DNA from: Flavobacterium daejeonense DSM 17708 | Lineage (GTDB): Bacteria > Bacteroidota > Bacteroidia > Flavobacteriales > Flavobacteriaceae | Reading direction: 5' to 3' | NCBI RefSeq assembly: GCF_000425425.1 | Contig: NZ_AUDK01000018.1 | Location: 40,983-104,982, forward strand | Length of the DNA stretch: 64,000 bases | In this document: positions 33,748-42,156 of the stretch, piece by piece | How positions within the stretch are numbered: the first letter of the stretch is position 1 | Layout: each line of letters opens with the position of its first letter | Position numbers and translations under genes: made by a program | The notes under the pieces: generated by a model | The model's input: the letters and a program-made list of their open reading frames with translations, nothing else | Told to the model about the DNA's origin: nothing | The model's database searches: none

Positions 33748-35079
33748 ATGGAAGAAATGCTCTTTTATGATCGAATGCAATTTGCATTTACCATCACCTT
33801 TCATTATTTGTTTCCACAATTGACAATGGGCCTTTCGCTGATTGTTGTTTATTTTAAATGGAAATTTCTAAAAACGAATGATCCGCATTACAACAAAGCT
33901 ACTCATTTTTGGATGCGAATATTTGCACTCAATTTTGCGATGGGAGTAGTGACTGGTATTCCGATGGAATTTCAATTTGGAACCAATTGGGCTAAATTCT
34001 CCGAACTTACCGGAGGAATTATCGGGCAAACTTTAGCCATGGAAGGAATGTTTTCCTTTTTTCTGGAATCGTCTTTTTTAGGGATGTTTTTATTTGGCGA
34101 AAAAATACTGGGACATCGTTGGCATTTTGTAACCGGATTATTGATTTGTTTAGGTTCCTGGGCCAGTGGATTTTTGATTATTGCGACGCATTCCTGGATG
34201 CAGCATCCGGTGGGTTATGAAGTTTTGGAAAACGGAAAATTTGTATTGAATAATTTCCAGGCTTTGTTTACCAATGTTTGGTTGTGGCCTTCGTATTTGC
34301 ATAATCAGGCGGCTTCGCTGGTTACGAGTTCTTTTGTGGTAGCCGGAATTGGGGCGTTTTATATTTTGTGGAATAAAAATGTATCCTACGGGAAATTGTT
34401 TTTGAAAACAGGAGTTGTTTTCGGATTGATTTCGAGTGTTATAGTTGCGATGCCAACAGGCGATTTATTGGCTAAAAATGTAGTAAAACACCAACCGGTG
34501 ACTTTTGCAGCGATGGAAGGAATTTTTCATACTGAGGAAAAAGGAGCCGAAATTGTACTGATTGGGCAACCGGACGTCAAAGACAAAAAACTGGATAATA
34601 AGATTGCAGTTCCTAATGTGTTGAGTTTTTTAACTTACGGAAACTGGGATACCGAAGTAAAAGGTTTGGATCAATTTGCAGAAGACAGGCATCCAACGAA
34701 TATTTCAGGATTGTATTATGCGTATCACATTATGGTAGGTTTAGGAACGCTTTTTATTGGGGTGATGGTATTGGCAGTTTTTCAATTGACACGAAAACAA
34801 TTGTTTCAAACCAAATGGTTGTTATGGGCATTTTTATTTTTAATGCCGTTTCCGTATATCGCCAATACAACTGGCTGGTACACCGCTGAGTTAGGAAGGC
34901 AACCCTGGTTAGTATATGATTTATTACGAACTGCTGACGGGGCTTCGCCAACGGTTTCATCTGGAAATACCTTATTTACGCTGATGGGATTTGTTGGTTT
35001 GTATGCTTTACTTGGAATGTTGTTTGCAATTTTAGTTGGAAAAATTATTTATCAAGGTCCTGAACCTGTAAAAAAATAA
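33748..35079 (+). CDS. cydA: Cytochrome bd ubiquinol oxidase subunit I
   Basis: 443 residues from the ATG at 33748. Heme ligands are visible: His19 in FHYLFP, the later His in WMQHPVGYE (heme b558), and Met in HIMVGLGTL. The acidic pair sits in LAMEGMFSFFLESSFLG and the conserved GRQPW is near the C-terminus. The quinol loop is short, as in the CIO/Bacteroidetes type. It reduces oxygen to water without pumping protons and is typically resistant to sulfide. cydB follows 3 bp later. It is divergent from the persulfide-dioxygenase gene. Confidence 0.95.
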   Translation: MEEMLFYDRMQFAFTITFHYLFPQLTMGLSLIVVYFKWKFLKTNDPHYNKATHFWMRIFALNFAMGVVTGIPMEFQFGTNWAKFSELTGGIIGQTLAMEGMFSFFLESSFLGMFLFGEKILGHRWHFVTGLLICLGSWASGFLIIATHSWMQHPVGYEVLENGKFVLNNFQALFTNVWLWPSYLHNQAASLVTSSFVVAGIGAFYILWNKNVSYGKLFLKTGVVFGLISSVIVAMPTGDLLAKNVVKHQPVTFAAMEGIFHTEEKGAEIVLIGQPDVKDKKLDNKIAVPNVLSFLTYGNWDTEVKGLDQFAEDRHPTNISGLYYAYHIMVGLGTLFIGVMVLAVFQLTRKQLFQTKWLLWAFLFLMPFPYIANTTGWYTAELGRQPWLVYDLLRTADGASPTVSSGNTLFTLMGFVGLYALLGMLFAILVGKIIYQGPEPVKK

Positions 35080-35082
35080 AGT

Positions 35083-36159
35083 ATGGAATTCTTTTGGTAT
35101 ATAGTGTTAATAGGTATTTTGGCAACTTATTTAGTGTTGGATGGTTACGATTTTGGAGCGGGAATCATTCATTTATTTTTTGCCAAAACAGAAAAAGACA
35201 AAAAAGCAATTACCAATGCGATTGGCCCTTTTTGGGATGCCAATGAAGTCTGGCTTATTGCTGCGGGAGGGGTTTTGTTTTATGCTTTTCCAACTTTGTA
35301 TGCCGCTTCTTTCAGTGGATTTTATTTGCCGTTGATGATGATTTTGTGGTTGTTGATTTTTAGAGCAGTCGGATTAGAATTGCGCGGACAAATTCACAAT
35401 CAAATGTGGGAAGCGGTTTGGGATAAAGCCTTTGGGATTGCGAGTTTCTTATTGGCTTTGTTTTTCGGAATAGCATTAGGAAATGTAGTTCGTGGGGTCA
35501 ATCTGGGAATGGTTAACAATGGCGTTGCTACTCAGGAGCCTCATTTTTTCTTCCTTCCATTATGGAATCCTACATTCAGTCCGGAAGCTGCTGAACTGGG
35601 AATTATCGACTGGTTTACGCTTTTTCTGGGAGTGGTAAGTGTGGTGGCTTTGATGATTCACGGTGCCAATTGGATTATTTATAAAACCAATTCGTCTTTG
35701 AATAGCCAATTGAAAGAAGTAATTTTCAAAATGAATTTTGTGCTGTTGGTGCTTGTGATAGTTTCGCTTTCTGTTTGGCATATTATCGAGAAAGAGCCTT
35801 TTCATAATTTCTTGGATAACCCATTGCTTTTTATTTTTCCGATAATTTGTTTTGTGGGTTTGTTTGGTCTTTTTAAAGTCAAAACTTTCAAAAAAGACGG
35901 AACAGGATTTCTCTTTTCGAGTATGTTTTTAGTAGGAGGATTTACTTCGACCACGGCTTCTATTTTTCCTGTTGTATTGCCATCGACTAATAAAGTCAAT
36001 CCATCTTTGACTATTTATAATGTTGCCAATGGGGATTATGCTTTGTCGGTGGGCGTGTATTGGTTTGCTATTGCCCTGGCTTTGGTAATTGGGTATTTTA
36101 TTATTCAGTACAAAGTGTTTAATGGTAAAATGGATGATGTGGGTTATGGAGAGCATTAA
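35083..36159 (+). CDS. cydB: Cytochrome bd ubiquinol oxidase subunit II
   Basis: 358 residues, about eight membrane segments. The N-terminal YLVLDGYDFGAGIIHL and NEVWLIAAGG are family signatures of CydB. Partner of CydA, starting 3 bp after it. No cydX-like small ORF was seen directly after the stop. Confidence 0.95.
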   Translation: MEFFWYIVLIGILATYLVLDGYDFGAGIIHLFFAKTEKDKKAITNAIGPFWDANEVWLIAAGGVLFYAFPTLYAASFSGFYLPLMMILWLLIFRAVGLELRGQIHNQMWEAVWDKAFGIASFLLALFFGIALGNVVRGVNLGMVNNGVATQEPHFFFLPLWNPTFSPEAAELGIIDWFTLFLGVVSVVALMIHGANWIIYKTNSSLNSQLKEVIFKMNFVLLVLVIVSLSVWHIIEKEPFHNFLDNPLLFIFPIICFVGLFGLFKVKTFKKDGTGFLFSSMFLVGGFTSTTASIFPVVLPSTNKVNPSLTIYNVANGDYALSVGVYWFAIALALVIGYFIIQYKVFNGKMDDVGYGEH

Positions 36160-36222
36160 GAAGTATTAAGTATTAAGATGGAGAATTTTCATTAGTATGA
36201 ATTAATTGGAATATTAATTTTG

Positions 36223-36230
36223 TAACTTTG
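36223..36230 (+). promoter_or_regulatory. Toxin-antitoxin -7 promoter element
   Basis: TAACTTTG, a perfect TAnnTTTG match 19 nt before the antitoxin ATG at 36250. Confidence 0.5.
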
Positions 36231-36249
36231 AAACTAAGAAATAACAATA

Positions 36250-36468
36250 ATGGATAGTCAAACTTCAAAGATAGAACTGGTAAAAATGATTCTCAATATT
36301 GAGAATGAGAAATTCATTGAAAAAATTAAAGATTTTATTCAAAGAGAGACAGTTGATTTTTGGGATGAGTTAACTTTGATAGAGCAAAAAGAAATAGAAA
36401 AAGGAATTGAAGAATTGAACAAAGGTAAAAGAGTTGAATTCAATGATTTTTTGAAAAAGATTTCTTAA
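36250..36468 (+). CDS. Antitoxin of a ParE-type pair
   Basis: 72-residue acidic helical protein (KIELVKMILNIENEKFIEKI, WDELTLIEQKEIEKGIEELN) with an addiction-module-like pattern. Its TAA overlaps the toxin ATG by one base (TAATG). No DNA-binding fold can be named with certainty. Probably neutralises the toxin and may repress the pair. Confidence 0.75.
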   Translation: MDSQTSKIELVKMILNIENEKFIEKIKDFIQRETVDFWDELTLIEQKEIEKGIEELNKGKRVEFNDFLKKIS

Positions 36469-36773
36469 TGAAAGTGTTTTTATCTGATCTGGCTGAAAAT
36501 AAACTTTTAAAGTTGAATGATTATCTACTTGAAAATTGGAATTTGAAAGTTAGAAATGATTTTATAAAAAAGCTTAGTTCGAAAATTAATCAAATTTCAG
36601 AATACCCCGAAAGTTGTCCTCAATCATCAAGATATAAAGGTCTTTATAAATGCGTTGTTACAAAACAAACTACTTTTTATTACAGGATAAACAGTAATAA
36701 AAATGAAATAGAGATTATTACTGTTTTTGATACAGGACAAAATCCTAATAATTTAGAAAAGGATATAAGGTAA
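36468..36773 (+). CDS. RelE/ParE-family toxin
   Basis: 101 residues. Pattern of RelE/ParE proteins: VFLSDLAENKLLKLNDYL at the N-terminus, then ISEYPESCPQSSRYKGLYKCVV and TTFYYRINSNKNEIEIITVFDTGQNP. It probably poisons gyrase or cleaves mRNA; ParE-like action is more likely from the YPESCP...FYYRI core. Coupled to the antitoxin and inserted downstream of cydB, so it may be a mobile passenger in this cluster. Confidence 0.83.
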   Translation: MKVFLSDLAENKLLKLNDYLLENWNLKVRNDFIKKLSSKINQISEYPESCPQSSRYKGLYKCVVTKQTTFYYRINSNKNEIEIITVFDTGQNPNNLEKDIR

Positions 36774-36839
36774 ATCAGTATCTATATTTTTTATTAGTGA
36801 GCTTTATGAAAGCTTCGCGTTCTTTGCGGTTAAAAAGCA

Positions 36840-37625
36840 TCACAGTAAAACCTCTTTGATAATAATATAAATCCCCATTACCAATACAAACCACCCAAAA
36901 ATTGGTTTTAGTTTGTTGCCGTCTATTTTTTTAGAAAGTAAAACCCCCAGAAACATTCCGAAGAAAGCCATTGCCGAAATACTAAGTAAAAGTTTGTAAT
37001 CAATAGGAGTGTTCAGGTATAAATCGCCGGCAAAACCTATAGCCGAGTTGATGAAAATAATTAATAACGAAGTTCCTACGGATTGTTTCATTGGTAAATT
37101 TGCAAAAAACAATAAAGCCGGAATAATTAAGAATCCTCCTCCGGCACCCAGAAATCCGGTTACAATTCCAACCAGAAAACCAATAATAGCAAGTTGGGTA
37201 TAATTTGTCTTATAGATGGCTTCTTCAGTTTTACTCTTTTTTATCATCGAAATAGATGCGCTAATCATCAGAATTGCAAAAACAATCATGATTAGCAGAT
37301 TTTTTGAAACCGCATAAGAAGCTATGGTGAAAAGGGTATTAGCAATTTTGGGAAAAATTACTTCCCGGATAATTAAAATGGCAAAAATGGAAGGAATAGC
37401 AAAATAAAGTGCCGTTTTTAGTTTTAAATTTCCCAGTTTGTAATGGCTGTAACCTCCGTAAAGTGCAGTTGTACCCACAATAAACAAAGAATAACTGGTT
37501 GCCAGTTCCGGATCAACTTTAAAGAGGTAAACCAAAATAGGAATGGTAAGGATGGAACCTCCGCCACCTATTAAACCTAAAGAAATTCCAATGACAATTG
37601 ATGCTAAGTAACCGATATATTCCAT
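36840..37625 (-). CDS. TauE/SafE-family sulfite exporter-like protein
   Basis: 261 residues with about eight membrane segments. The first helix reads GISLGLIGGGGSILTIPIL and the repeat in the second half GFLGAGGGFLIIPALL, the two glycine-rich motifs of TauE/SafE (DUF81). It probably exports sulfite or a similar sulfur anion, which suits the persulfide-dioxygenase reaction product. It follows the Crp/Fnr gene on the same strand with 72 bp between, a space that holds its own promoter (-7 AACCTTTG, one mismatch) and dyad. Confidence 0.88.
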   Translation of the reverse strand: MEYIGYLASIVIGISLGLIGGGGSILTIPILVYLFKVDPELATSYSLFIVGTTALYGGYSHYKLGNLKLKTALYFAIPSIFAILIIREVIFPKIANTLFTIASYAVSKNLLIMIVFAILMISASISMIKKSKTEEAIYKTNYTQLAIIGFLVGIVTGFLGAGGGFLIIPALLFFANLPMKQSVGTSLLIIFINSAIGFAGDLYLNTPIDYKLLLSISAMAFFGMFLGVLLSKKIDGNKLKPIFGWFVLVMGIYIIIKEVLL

Positions 37626-37640
37626 GTTTTAAATTTTTTA

Positions 37641-37648
37641 CAAAGGTT
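37641..37648 (-). promoter_or_regulatory. tauE -7 promoter element
   Basis: AACCTTTG on the minus strand (37648-37641), one mismatch from TAnnTTTG, 16 nt before the tauE ATG. Confidence 0.5.
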
Positions 37649-37670
37649 GGAAGTCTTTCGGGCAGCTACA

Positions 37671-37684
37671 GTAACATTTGTCAC
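37671..37684 (-). promoter_or_regulatory. Fnr-type dyad GTGAC-N4-GTTAC, copy 2
   Basis: On the minus strand GTGACAAATGTTAC; both 5-bp half-sites equal those at 33617-33630. Its centre is exactly 33 bp upstream of the tauE -7 centre, the same distance as in the first copy. Confidence 0.6.
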
Positions 37685-37697
37685 ATGGATTATTTTT

Positions 37698-38333
37698 TTA
37701 TATCATGAGTTCAATTTGGTTGCGGTGTAAGCGAACTAAACCACGTTGTTCCATCTTTTTTAGTAAACGGGAAATAACTTCTCTGGAGGTGTTGAGTTCT
37801 AAGGCAATTTCCTGATGCGATAAGTTTATTTCTTTGCAACCACAGGCTTTAGCATGACGTTTTAAATAAAATTCCAAACGCTCGTCCATAGCTCTGAAAG
37901 CAATATTATCGACCACTTCTAATACTTCTTCAAATCTTGTTCTGTAAGTATAAATCACAAATTCGTACCAGCTGCGGTGGTTCATCATCCATTTATCCAT
38001 TAAAGTCAACGGAATAGTTACAGCTTCGACATCTTCAACTACTTTAGCGGTTATCTGGCTGGTTTGATTTTTTGAAGAGCAAATTAAAGAAATCGCACAG
38101 GCCTGTCCGGGTTCAAGATAATAGAGTAAAAATTCTTCGCCATCATCGCCTTCACGATATATTTTTAATTGTCCTTTGAGAATTAAAACGGTGTTTTTAA
38201 TGTATTGCCCGGTGCGCATGACAATATCTCCCGATTTGAAGGTTTGAAAATTGCAATGAGCTTCAATTTCCTCAATGAGATCATTAGAGAAATTTGGGAA
38301 ATTTTTTTTTAAGGAGATTGTAGTTTCTGACAT
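37698..38333 (-). CDS. Crp/Fnr-family regulator of the sulfur island
   Basis: 211 residues: an N-terminal cNMP-binding-like roll (about 15-125; FKSGDIVMRTGQYIKNTVLILKGQL read as FKSGDIVMRTGQ and NTVLILKGQLKIYR), dimerisation helix, and C-terminal HTH with INLSHQEIALELNTSREVISRLLKKME. SREVISR matches the Fnr/Crp recognition helix. Cysteines at CNFQ, the CSSK stretch and CGC could sense redox or sulfane sulfur; there is no Fnr-type N-terminal cluster. It is upstream of tauE on the same strand and is the natural candidate to bind the dyads at 33617-33630 and 37671-37684 (inference). Confidence 0.9.
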   Translation of the reverse strand: MSETTISLKKNFPNFSNDLIEEIEAHCNFQTFKSGDIVMRTGQYIKNTVLILKGQLKIYREGDDGEEFLLYYLEPGQACAISLICSSKNQTSQITAKVVEDVEAVTIPLTLMDKWMMNHRSWYEFVIYTYRTRFEEVLEVVDNIAFRAMDERLEFYLKRHAKACGCKEINLSHQEIALELNTSREVISRLLKKMEQRGLVRLHRNQIELMI

Positions 38334-38657
38334 GGTATTTTTTAAAAGGCTATATCTTGTTAAAATCTTATTTTTTTGATAAAAAAATAAGACTTTGGTA
38401 AAAGTAATTAAAAAAAGAGATAGTTATTGTTGCTTTTGTTAAGAATTTGAGGAGTGATTTGGAGAAGTCGGATTACAGATATTTTATTTATGATGATAAT
38501 ATTGAGGTAATTTTTAATAAAATAGTAGGGGATTTCAATTTTTGTTGATGATTACAATCTCACTAAAACGTTTTCTTTAAATTATTCGCTAAATCAAATT
38601 AGAGAGGGCTTTTTTTTTGCAAAAACATCGTAATTTTACAAAAAACACAACAGTATT
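38334..38657. other. Gap upstream of the Crp/Fnr gene
   Basis: 324 bp, no ORF. It holds the palindrome at 38366-38392, close to the Crp/Fnr start, and the rhodanese promoter region; no perfect -7 box was seen for the rhodanese (TAATTTTA near 38632 is a weak candidate). Confidence 0.45.
38366..38392 (-). promoter_or_regulatory. Perfect palindrome upstream of the Crp/Fnr gene
   Basis: 12-bp arms TCTTATTTTTTT / AAAAAAATAAGA around GAT, 33 bp before the ATG at 38333. A possible operator or bendable A-tract site; the AT-rich arms make the symmetry less informative. Confidence 0.4.
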
Positions 38658-38969
38658 ATGAATTTAACACAAGAAGAATGGGTTGAGCAACTTGAACAAG
38701 ATGACAACGCAGTAATTTTAGACGTAAGAACAGAGGACGAATGTGATGAAGGAATTATTCCTAACGCCATCAATATTGATATTCATAAGGGACAGGAATT
38801 TATTTCAGAAATTGAACAATTAGATAAAAGTAAAAATTACTATGTCTATTGTCGTTCGGGAGCCAGAAGTGCTAAGGCTTGTGAAATTATGAATGAATTA
38901 GGAATTGAAAATGCCTATAACTTACTGGGGGGTATGTTAGACTGGGAGGGTGAGGTAGTGGCTCCTTAA
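38658..38969 (+). CDS. Single-domain rhodanese
   Basis: 103 residues, cytoplasmic. Active-site loop CRSGARS with catalytic Cys near residue 71, preceded by the usual DVRTEDECDEGIIPNAINID. It would transfer sulfane sulfur to a thiol acceptor. The gene stands alone, divergent from the Crp/Fnr gene, and is followed 42 bp later by the dehydrogenase gene. Confidence 0.92.
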   Translation: MNLTQEEWVEQLEQDDNAVILDVRTEDECDEGIIPNAINIDIHKGQEFISEIEQLDKSKNYYVYCRSGARSAKACEIMNELGIENAYNLLGGMLDWEGEVVAP

Positions 38970-39011
38970 ATCACTAATACACATTTTACACTAACTAAAA
39001 CATTAGAATTG

Positions 39012-40592
39012 ATGAATTCGATACCAGAAGAATTTAAGATAAAAACATTATTGCATCAGGATACCTATTTGGTAAACGGTGAATTGAAAAAATGGACAGG
39101 AAAAACGACTGAAGTTTATTCGACCATTTCGTCAACAGAAGAATATGCGCCTACTTTATTAGGAACTATTCCGTTTATGGGAGAGACTGAAGCCAAAGAA
39201 GTTGTTGAGTCGGCAAGCAATGCTTTTAATAACGGTCAGGGTTTGTGGCCTACCATGAAAGTTGCCGATCGTATTAAATGTATGGAAGATTTCGTGTCAA
39301 AAATGAAAACTACCCGTGAGGAAGTAGTGAAATTGTTGATGTGGGAAATCGGGAAATCATTAGGTGATTCTCAAAAAGAATTCGACAGAACGGTGGATTA
39401 TATTTATGATACCATCGAACATTACAAACAATTAGACCGAAGTAATGCTCATTTTACCAAAAGTCAGGGGGTAAATGCGATGATTCGCAGAGGGCCAATT
39501 GGAGTGGTTTTGTGTTTAGGACCTTACAATTATCCTTTGAATGAAACGTTTTCATTGTTGATTCCTGCTTTGATTATGGGTAATCCGGTGATTTTCAAGC
39601 CTGCCAAAAATGGTGTGCTGTTAATTTCGCCATTATTAGAAGCTTTCCAATCCAGTTTTCCAAAAGGAGCCATCAATATCGTTTACGGTAGAGGTAGAGA
39701 AATTGCTTCTCCAATTATGAAATCCGGAAAAATCGATATTTTGGCTTTGATTGGTAACAGTAAATCAGCTATCGCTTTGCAGGATCAACATCCGAACAAA
39801 AACAGATTGCGTTTGGTTTTAGGATTAGAAGCTAAGAATCCAGCGATTATTTTACCGGATGCGGATTTAGATTTAGCTATTTCTGAATGTATTACAGGGA
39901 CATTGTCTTTCAACGGGCAACGTTGTACGGCTTTGAAAGTATTGTATGTTCACGAATCTATTGCTGAAGAATTCAATAAAAGATTCTCCAAAGCGGTTGA
40001 TGAATTGATTTTTGGAAATCCATGGGACAAATCAGTTTCTTTGACTCCGCTACCTGAAGTTGAAAAACCGGCTTATATTCAAGGTTTGATTGATGATGCT
40101 ACCAGTAAAGGAGCTTCGATAATCAATGCTAAAGGAGGTCAGGTTTCAGAAAATTATATTTTTCCGGCAGTTTTATTCCCGGTAAATAAAGAGATGCGCG
40201 TGTATCACGAAGAGCAATTTGGACCGGTAGTACCTGTGATGACTTTCAAAGATATTCAGGAACCATTGAATGATATGGCAGAGTCTAATTACGGACAACA
40301 AGTAAGTTTATTTGGTAAAGACAGTAAAACATTAGCTCCGCTTATTGATGCTTTAGTGAATTTAGTGTGCAGAGTAAACTTAAACAGTTCTTGCCAACGT
40401 GGACCGGACGTGTATCCGTTTACAGGACGTAAAGATTCAGCAGTGGGAACCTTAAGTGTTTTCGATGCTTTGCGTTCTTTCTCAATCAGAACATTTGTAG
40501 CGTCTAAGGACAATGCTTACAATAACGAAATATTACAGGAATTATTGAATAGTAAAGAATCTAACTTTATTAATACCGATTATATTTTGTAA
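39012..40592 (+). CDS. gapN: NADP-dependent glyceraldehyde-3-phosphate dehydrogenase (GapN-type)
   Basis: 526-residue aldehyde dehydrogenase from the ATG at 39012 (the preceding in-frame TTG at 39009 is less likely). NAD(P)-binding [11 protein letters not shown] near residue 175, the glutamate in [10 protein letters not shown] and the catalytic Cys in [10 protein letters not shown] near 300 are conserved. The overall sequence, with [17 protein letters not shown] and [19 protein letters not shown] (read as [19 protein letters not shown]), matches non-phosphorylating GAPDHs. It would give NADPH from glycolysis. A strong terminator follows. Confidence 0.87.
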   Translation: MNSIPEEFKIKTLLHQDTYLVNGELKKWTGKTTEVYSTISSTEEYAPTLLGTIPFMGETEAKEVVESASNAFNNGQGLWPTMKVADRIKCMEDFVSKMKTTREEVVKLLMWEIGKSLGDSQKEFDRTVDYIYDTIEHYKQLDRSNAHFTKSQGVNAMIRRGPIGVVLCLGPYNYPLNETFSLLIPALIMGNPVIFKPAKNGVLLISPLLEAFQSSFPKGAINIVYGRGREIASPIMKSGKIDILALIGNSKSAIALQDQHPNKNRLRLVLGLEAKNPAIILPDADLDLAISECITGTLSFNGQRCTALKVLYVHESIAEEFNKRFSKAVDELIFGNPWDKSVSLTPLPEVEKPAYIQGLIDDATSKGASIINAKGGQVSENYIFPAVLFPVNKEMRVYHEEQFGPVVPVMTFKDIQEPLNDMAESNYGQQVSLFGKDSKTLAPLIDALVNLVCRVNLNSSCQRGPDVYPFTGRKDSAVGTLSVFDALRSFSIRTFVASKDNAYNNEILQELLNSKESNFINTDYIL

Positions 40593-40620
40593 TACTTAAC
40601 TAAAAACAAAACTAAAAACG

Positions 40621-40653
40621 AAAAAACCGTTCCAATTTTGGAACGGTTTTTTT
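40621..40653. terminator. Two-way terminator between gapN and araR
   Basis: Stem AAAAAACCGTTCC / GGAACGGTTTTTTT with a 6-nt loop; A and T runs on both sides serve both convergent genes. Confidence 0.9.
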
Positions 40654-40672
40654 ATGGATAAAAATGTTTTTT

Positions 40673-41362
40673 TTAGAGATTTAAAACGAAGTTATTTCGT
40701 GTTTTGGCATCGTATTTTTCTTTGTCAAACATATAAAGATATGATCCTTTTCTGGAGGAAAGCATGTCTTTTTCGTTTAACTTTATTAAAATGTCCAGCG
40801 AATTAATTTTGCTGATGAAATTTCTTTTGTCTAATTCTTTGTCCAGAATCGCTTCGTACAATTCTAATAATTGACGCATGGTGAATTTTTCCGGCAAAAG
40901 TTCAAAACCAACCGGTTTTGTAGAAGTTCTGTAGCGCAATCTTCTTATTCCGTGAGAAACCATTTCGTCGTGGTCAAAAATTAATTTAGGCATGTTAGAG
41001 ATGCTAAACCATTCTGCACCGTGGTCTTTAGTTAATTCGGTGTTGTGGTTTTCAATGTTAATTAAGGCAAAATAAGCTACGGAAACGGTACGTTCTACAG
41101 GGTCGCGGTCAATTTCGCTGTAAGCATAAAATTGTTCCATGTAAATATTGTGAAGTCCCGTGTAATGGTTAAGTACTCTTGTGGCAGCGTCGTTTAAGGA
41201 TTCTTCTTTTTTAAGAAATCCTCCCATTAAAGACCATTTTCCTTTTTCAGGCTCAAAATCTCTTTTGATTAAAAGAATTTTTAAACCTTCGTTGTCAAAA
41301 CCAAATATGATACAATCGACAGAAACTAATACTTTGTCTTCGGCGCTATAACTGTTTAACAT
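40673..41362 (-). CDS. araR: AraR, Nudix-like L-arabinose regulator
   Basis: 229 residues. The first part is a Nudix-like domain (GKWSLMGGFLKKEESLNDAATRVLNHYTGL, in pieces) whose catalytic box is degraded: TRVLNHYTG stands for REUxEExG, so it should be inactive and act as a sugar sensor. The C-terminal part is a winged HTH (FTMRQLLELYEAILDKELDKRNF). This is the architecture of the Bacteroides AraR, which represses arabinose genes until L-arabinose binds (family knowledge). It is next to the arabinan locus, and AGTGT-N7-ACACT dyads are found at five places in it, one 62 bp upstream of its own start. Confidence 0.88.
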   Translation of the reverse strand: MLNSYSAEDKVLVSVDCIIFGFDNEGLKILLIKRDFEPEKGKWSLMGGFLKKEESLNDAATRVLNHYTGLHNIYMEQFYAYSEIDRDPVERTVSVAYFALINIENHNTELTKDHGAEWFSISNMPKLIFDHDEMVSHGIRRLRYRTSTKPVGFELLPEKFTMRQLLELYEAILDKELDKRNFISKINSLDILIKLNEKDMLSSRKGSYLYMFDKEKYDAKTRNNFVLNL

Positions 41363-41423
41363 CTTAGTTGTTTATTTTTTGGGGTAAAGATACTCACTTC
41401 CGAATAAAGAATCCTAATTAATT

Positions 41424-41440
41424 AGTGTTGGAGAAACACT
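41424..41440 (-). promoter_or_regulatory. Candidate AraR site upstream of araR
   Basis: AGTGTTGGAGAAACACT, AGTGT and ACACT separated by 7 bp, the same as the araB site. On the minus strand it is about 43 bp before a TATCTTTA -7-like box (41392-41385), suggesting regulation of araR itself. Confidence 0.5.
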
Positions 41441-41456
41441 TCGTATGTTTTTTGAA

Positions 41457-42032
41457 TTATCTGAAGGTTAAAAACAGATATAAGCCTGCTTTTTCTCCCA
41501 ATGAATCGCGCAATATCGAAAAAGCTTTGGTGATATGCGCTTCCACCGATTTGATGGAGATATTTTTGTATTCCGCAATTTCAATATTAGTAAGTCCTTC
41601 TTCTTTACTAAGTAAAAAAACCTCTTTGCATTTAGGCGGAAGTTTTTGAATTTCCTGCTTTACAATTTTTATGACGCGTTCCAGCGAATGTTCGTCTTCA
41701 TTTTCCATAATTGAATTAAGTGCGTCAATGTATTTTTTCTCTAATGGATACAGCGATTTTTGACTGCGGTATTGATCGATAAATTCGTTATAGACGGATT
41801 TGTATAGAAAATTAGAGAGTACGAAATCATCTTTTAGATTTTTTCTTTTGTTCCAAATACGCATAAAAACATTCTGTACAATGTCTTCAGATAAGTCGTG
41901 ATTATGGGTAAAACTGTATGCGTACACACATAGTTTATGATGGTAGGTATTTACCAGATAGGTATAAGCTTTGGGCTCGCCAGATTTTAAAGACTGGATA
42001 AGTTGTGTGTTGTCAGAATATACCTCCTTCAT
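41457..42032 (-). CDS. ECF-family RNA polymerase sigma factor
   Basis: 191 residues: region 2 (KAYTYLVNTYHHKLCVYAYS and LSEDIVQNVFMRIWNKR) and region 4 (LPPKCKEVFLLSKEEGLTNIEIAEYKNIS, in pieces, with SIKSVEAHITKA) are clear. It belongs to the Bacteroidetes ECF group that pairs with FecR anti-sigma factors and SusC receptors. It is divergent from the FecR gene, with 124 bp between, and should direct transcription of the susCD operon when the polysaccharide is imported. Confidence 0.92.
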   Translation of the reverse strand: MKEVYSDNTQLIQSLKSGEPKAYTYLVNTYHHKLCVYAYSFTHNHDLSEDIVQNVFMRIWNKRKNLKDDFVLSNFLYKSVYNEFIDQYRSQKSLYPLEKKYIDALNSIMENEDEHSLERVIKIVKQEIQKLPPKCKEVFLLSKEEGLTNIEIAEYKNISIKSVEAHITKAFSILRDSLGEKAGLYLFLTFR

Positions 42033-42110
42033 TGGTTTGTGTAAAAATAATTAGCTGAATTTTTATGCAATGTAAAAAAAAATATAAAAAAATATAAAAA
42101 AAGTTAGGGT

Positions 42111-42127
42111 AGTGTGAAATTGACACG
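42111..42127. promoter_or_regulatory. Candidate AraR site between sigma and anti-sigma genes
   Basis: AGTGTGAAATTGACACG matches AGTGT-N7-ACACT in nine of ten half-site positions. It lies in the shared promoter region, 78 bp from the sigma start and 29 bp from the anti-sigma start. Confidence 0.45.
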
Positions 42128-42156
42128 TATTAAGAAAGAAGAAAAAAGCATTAAAA

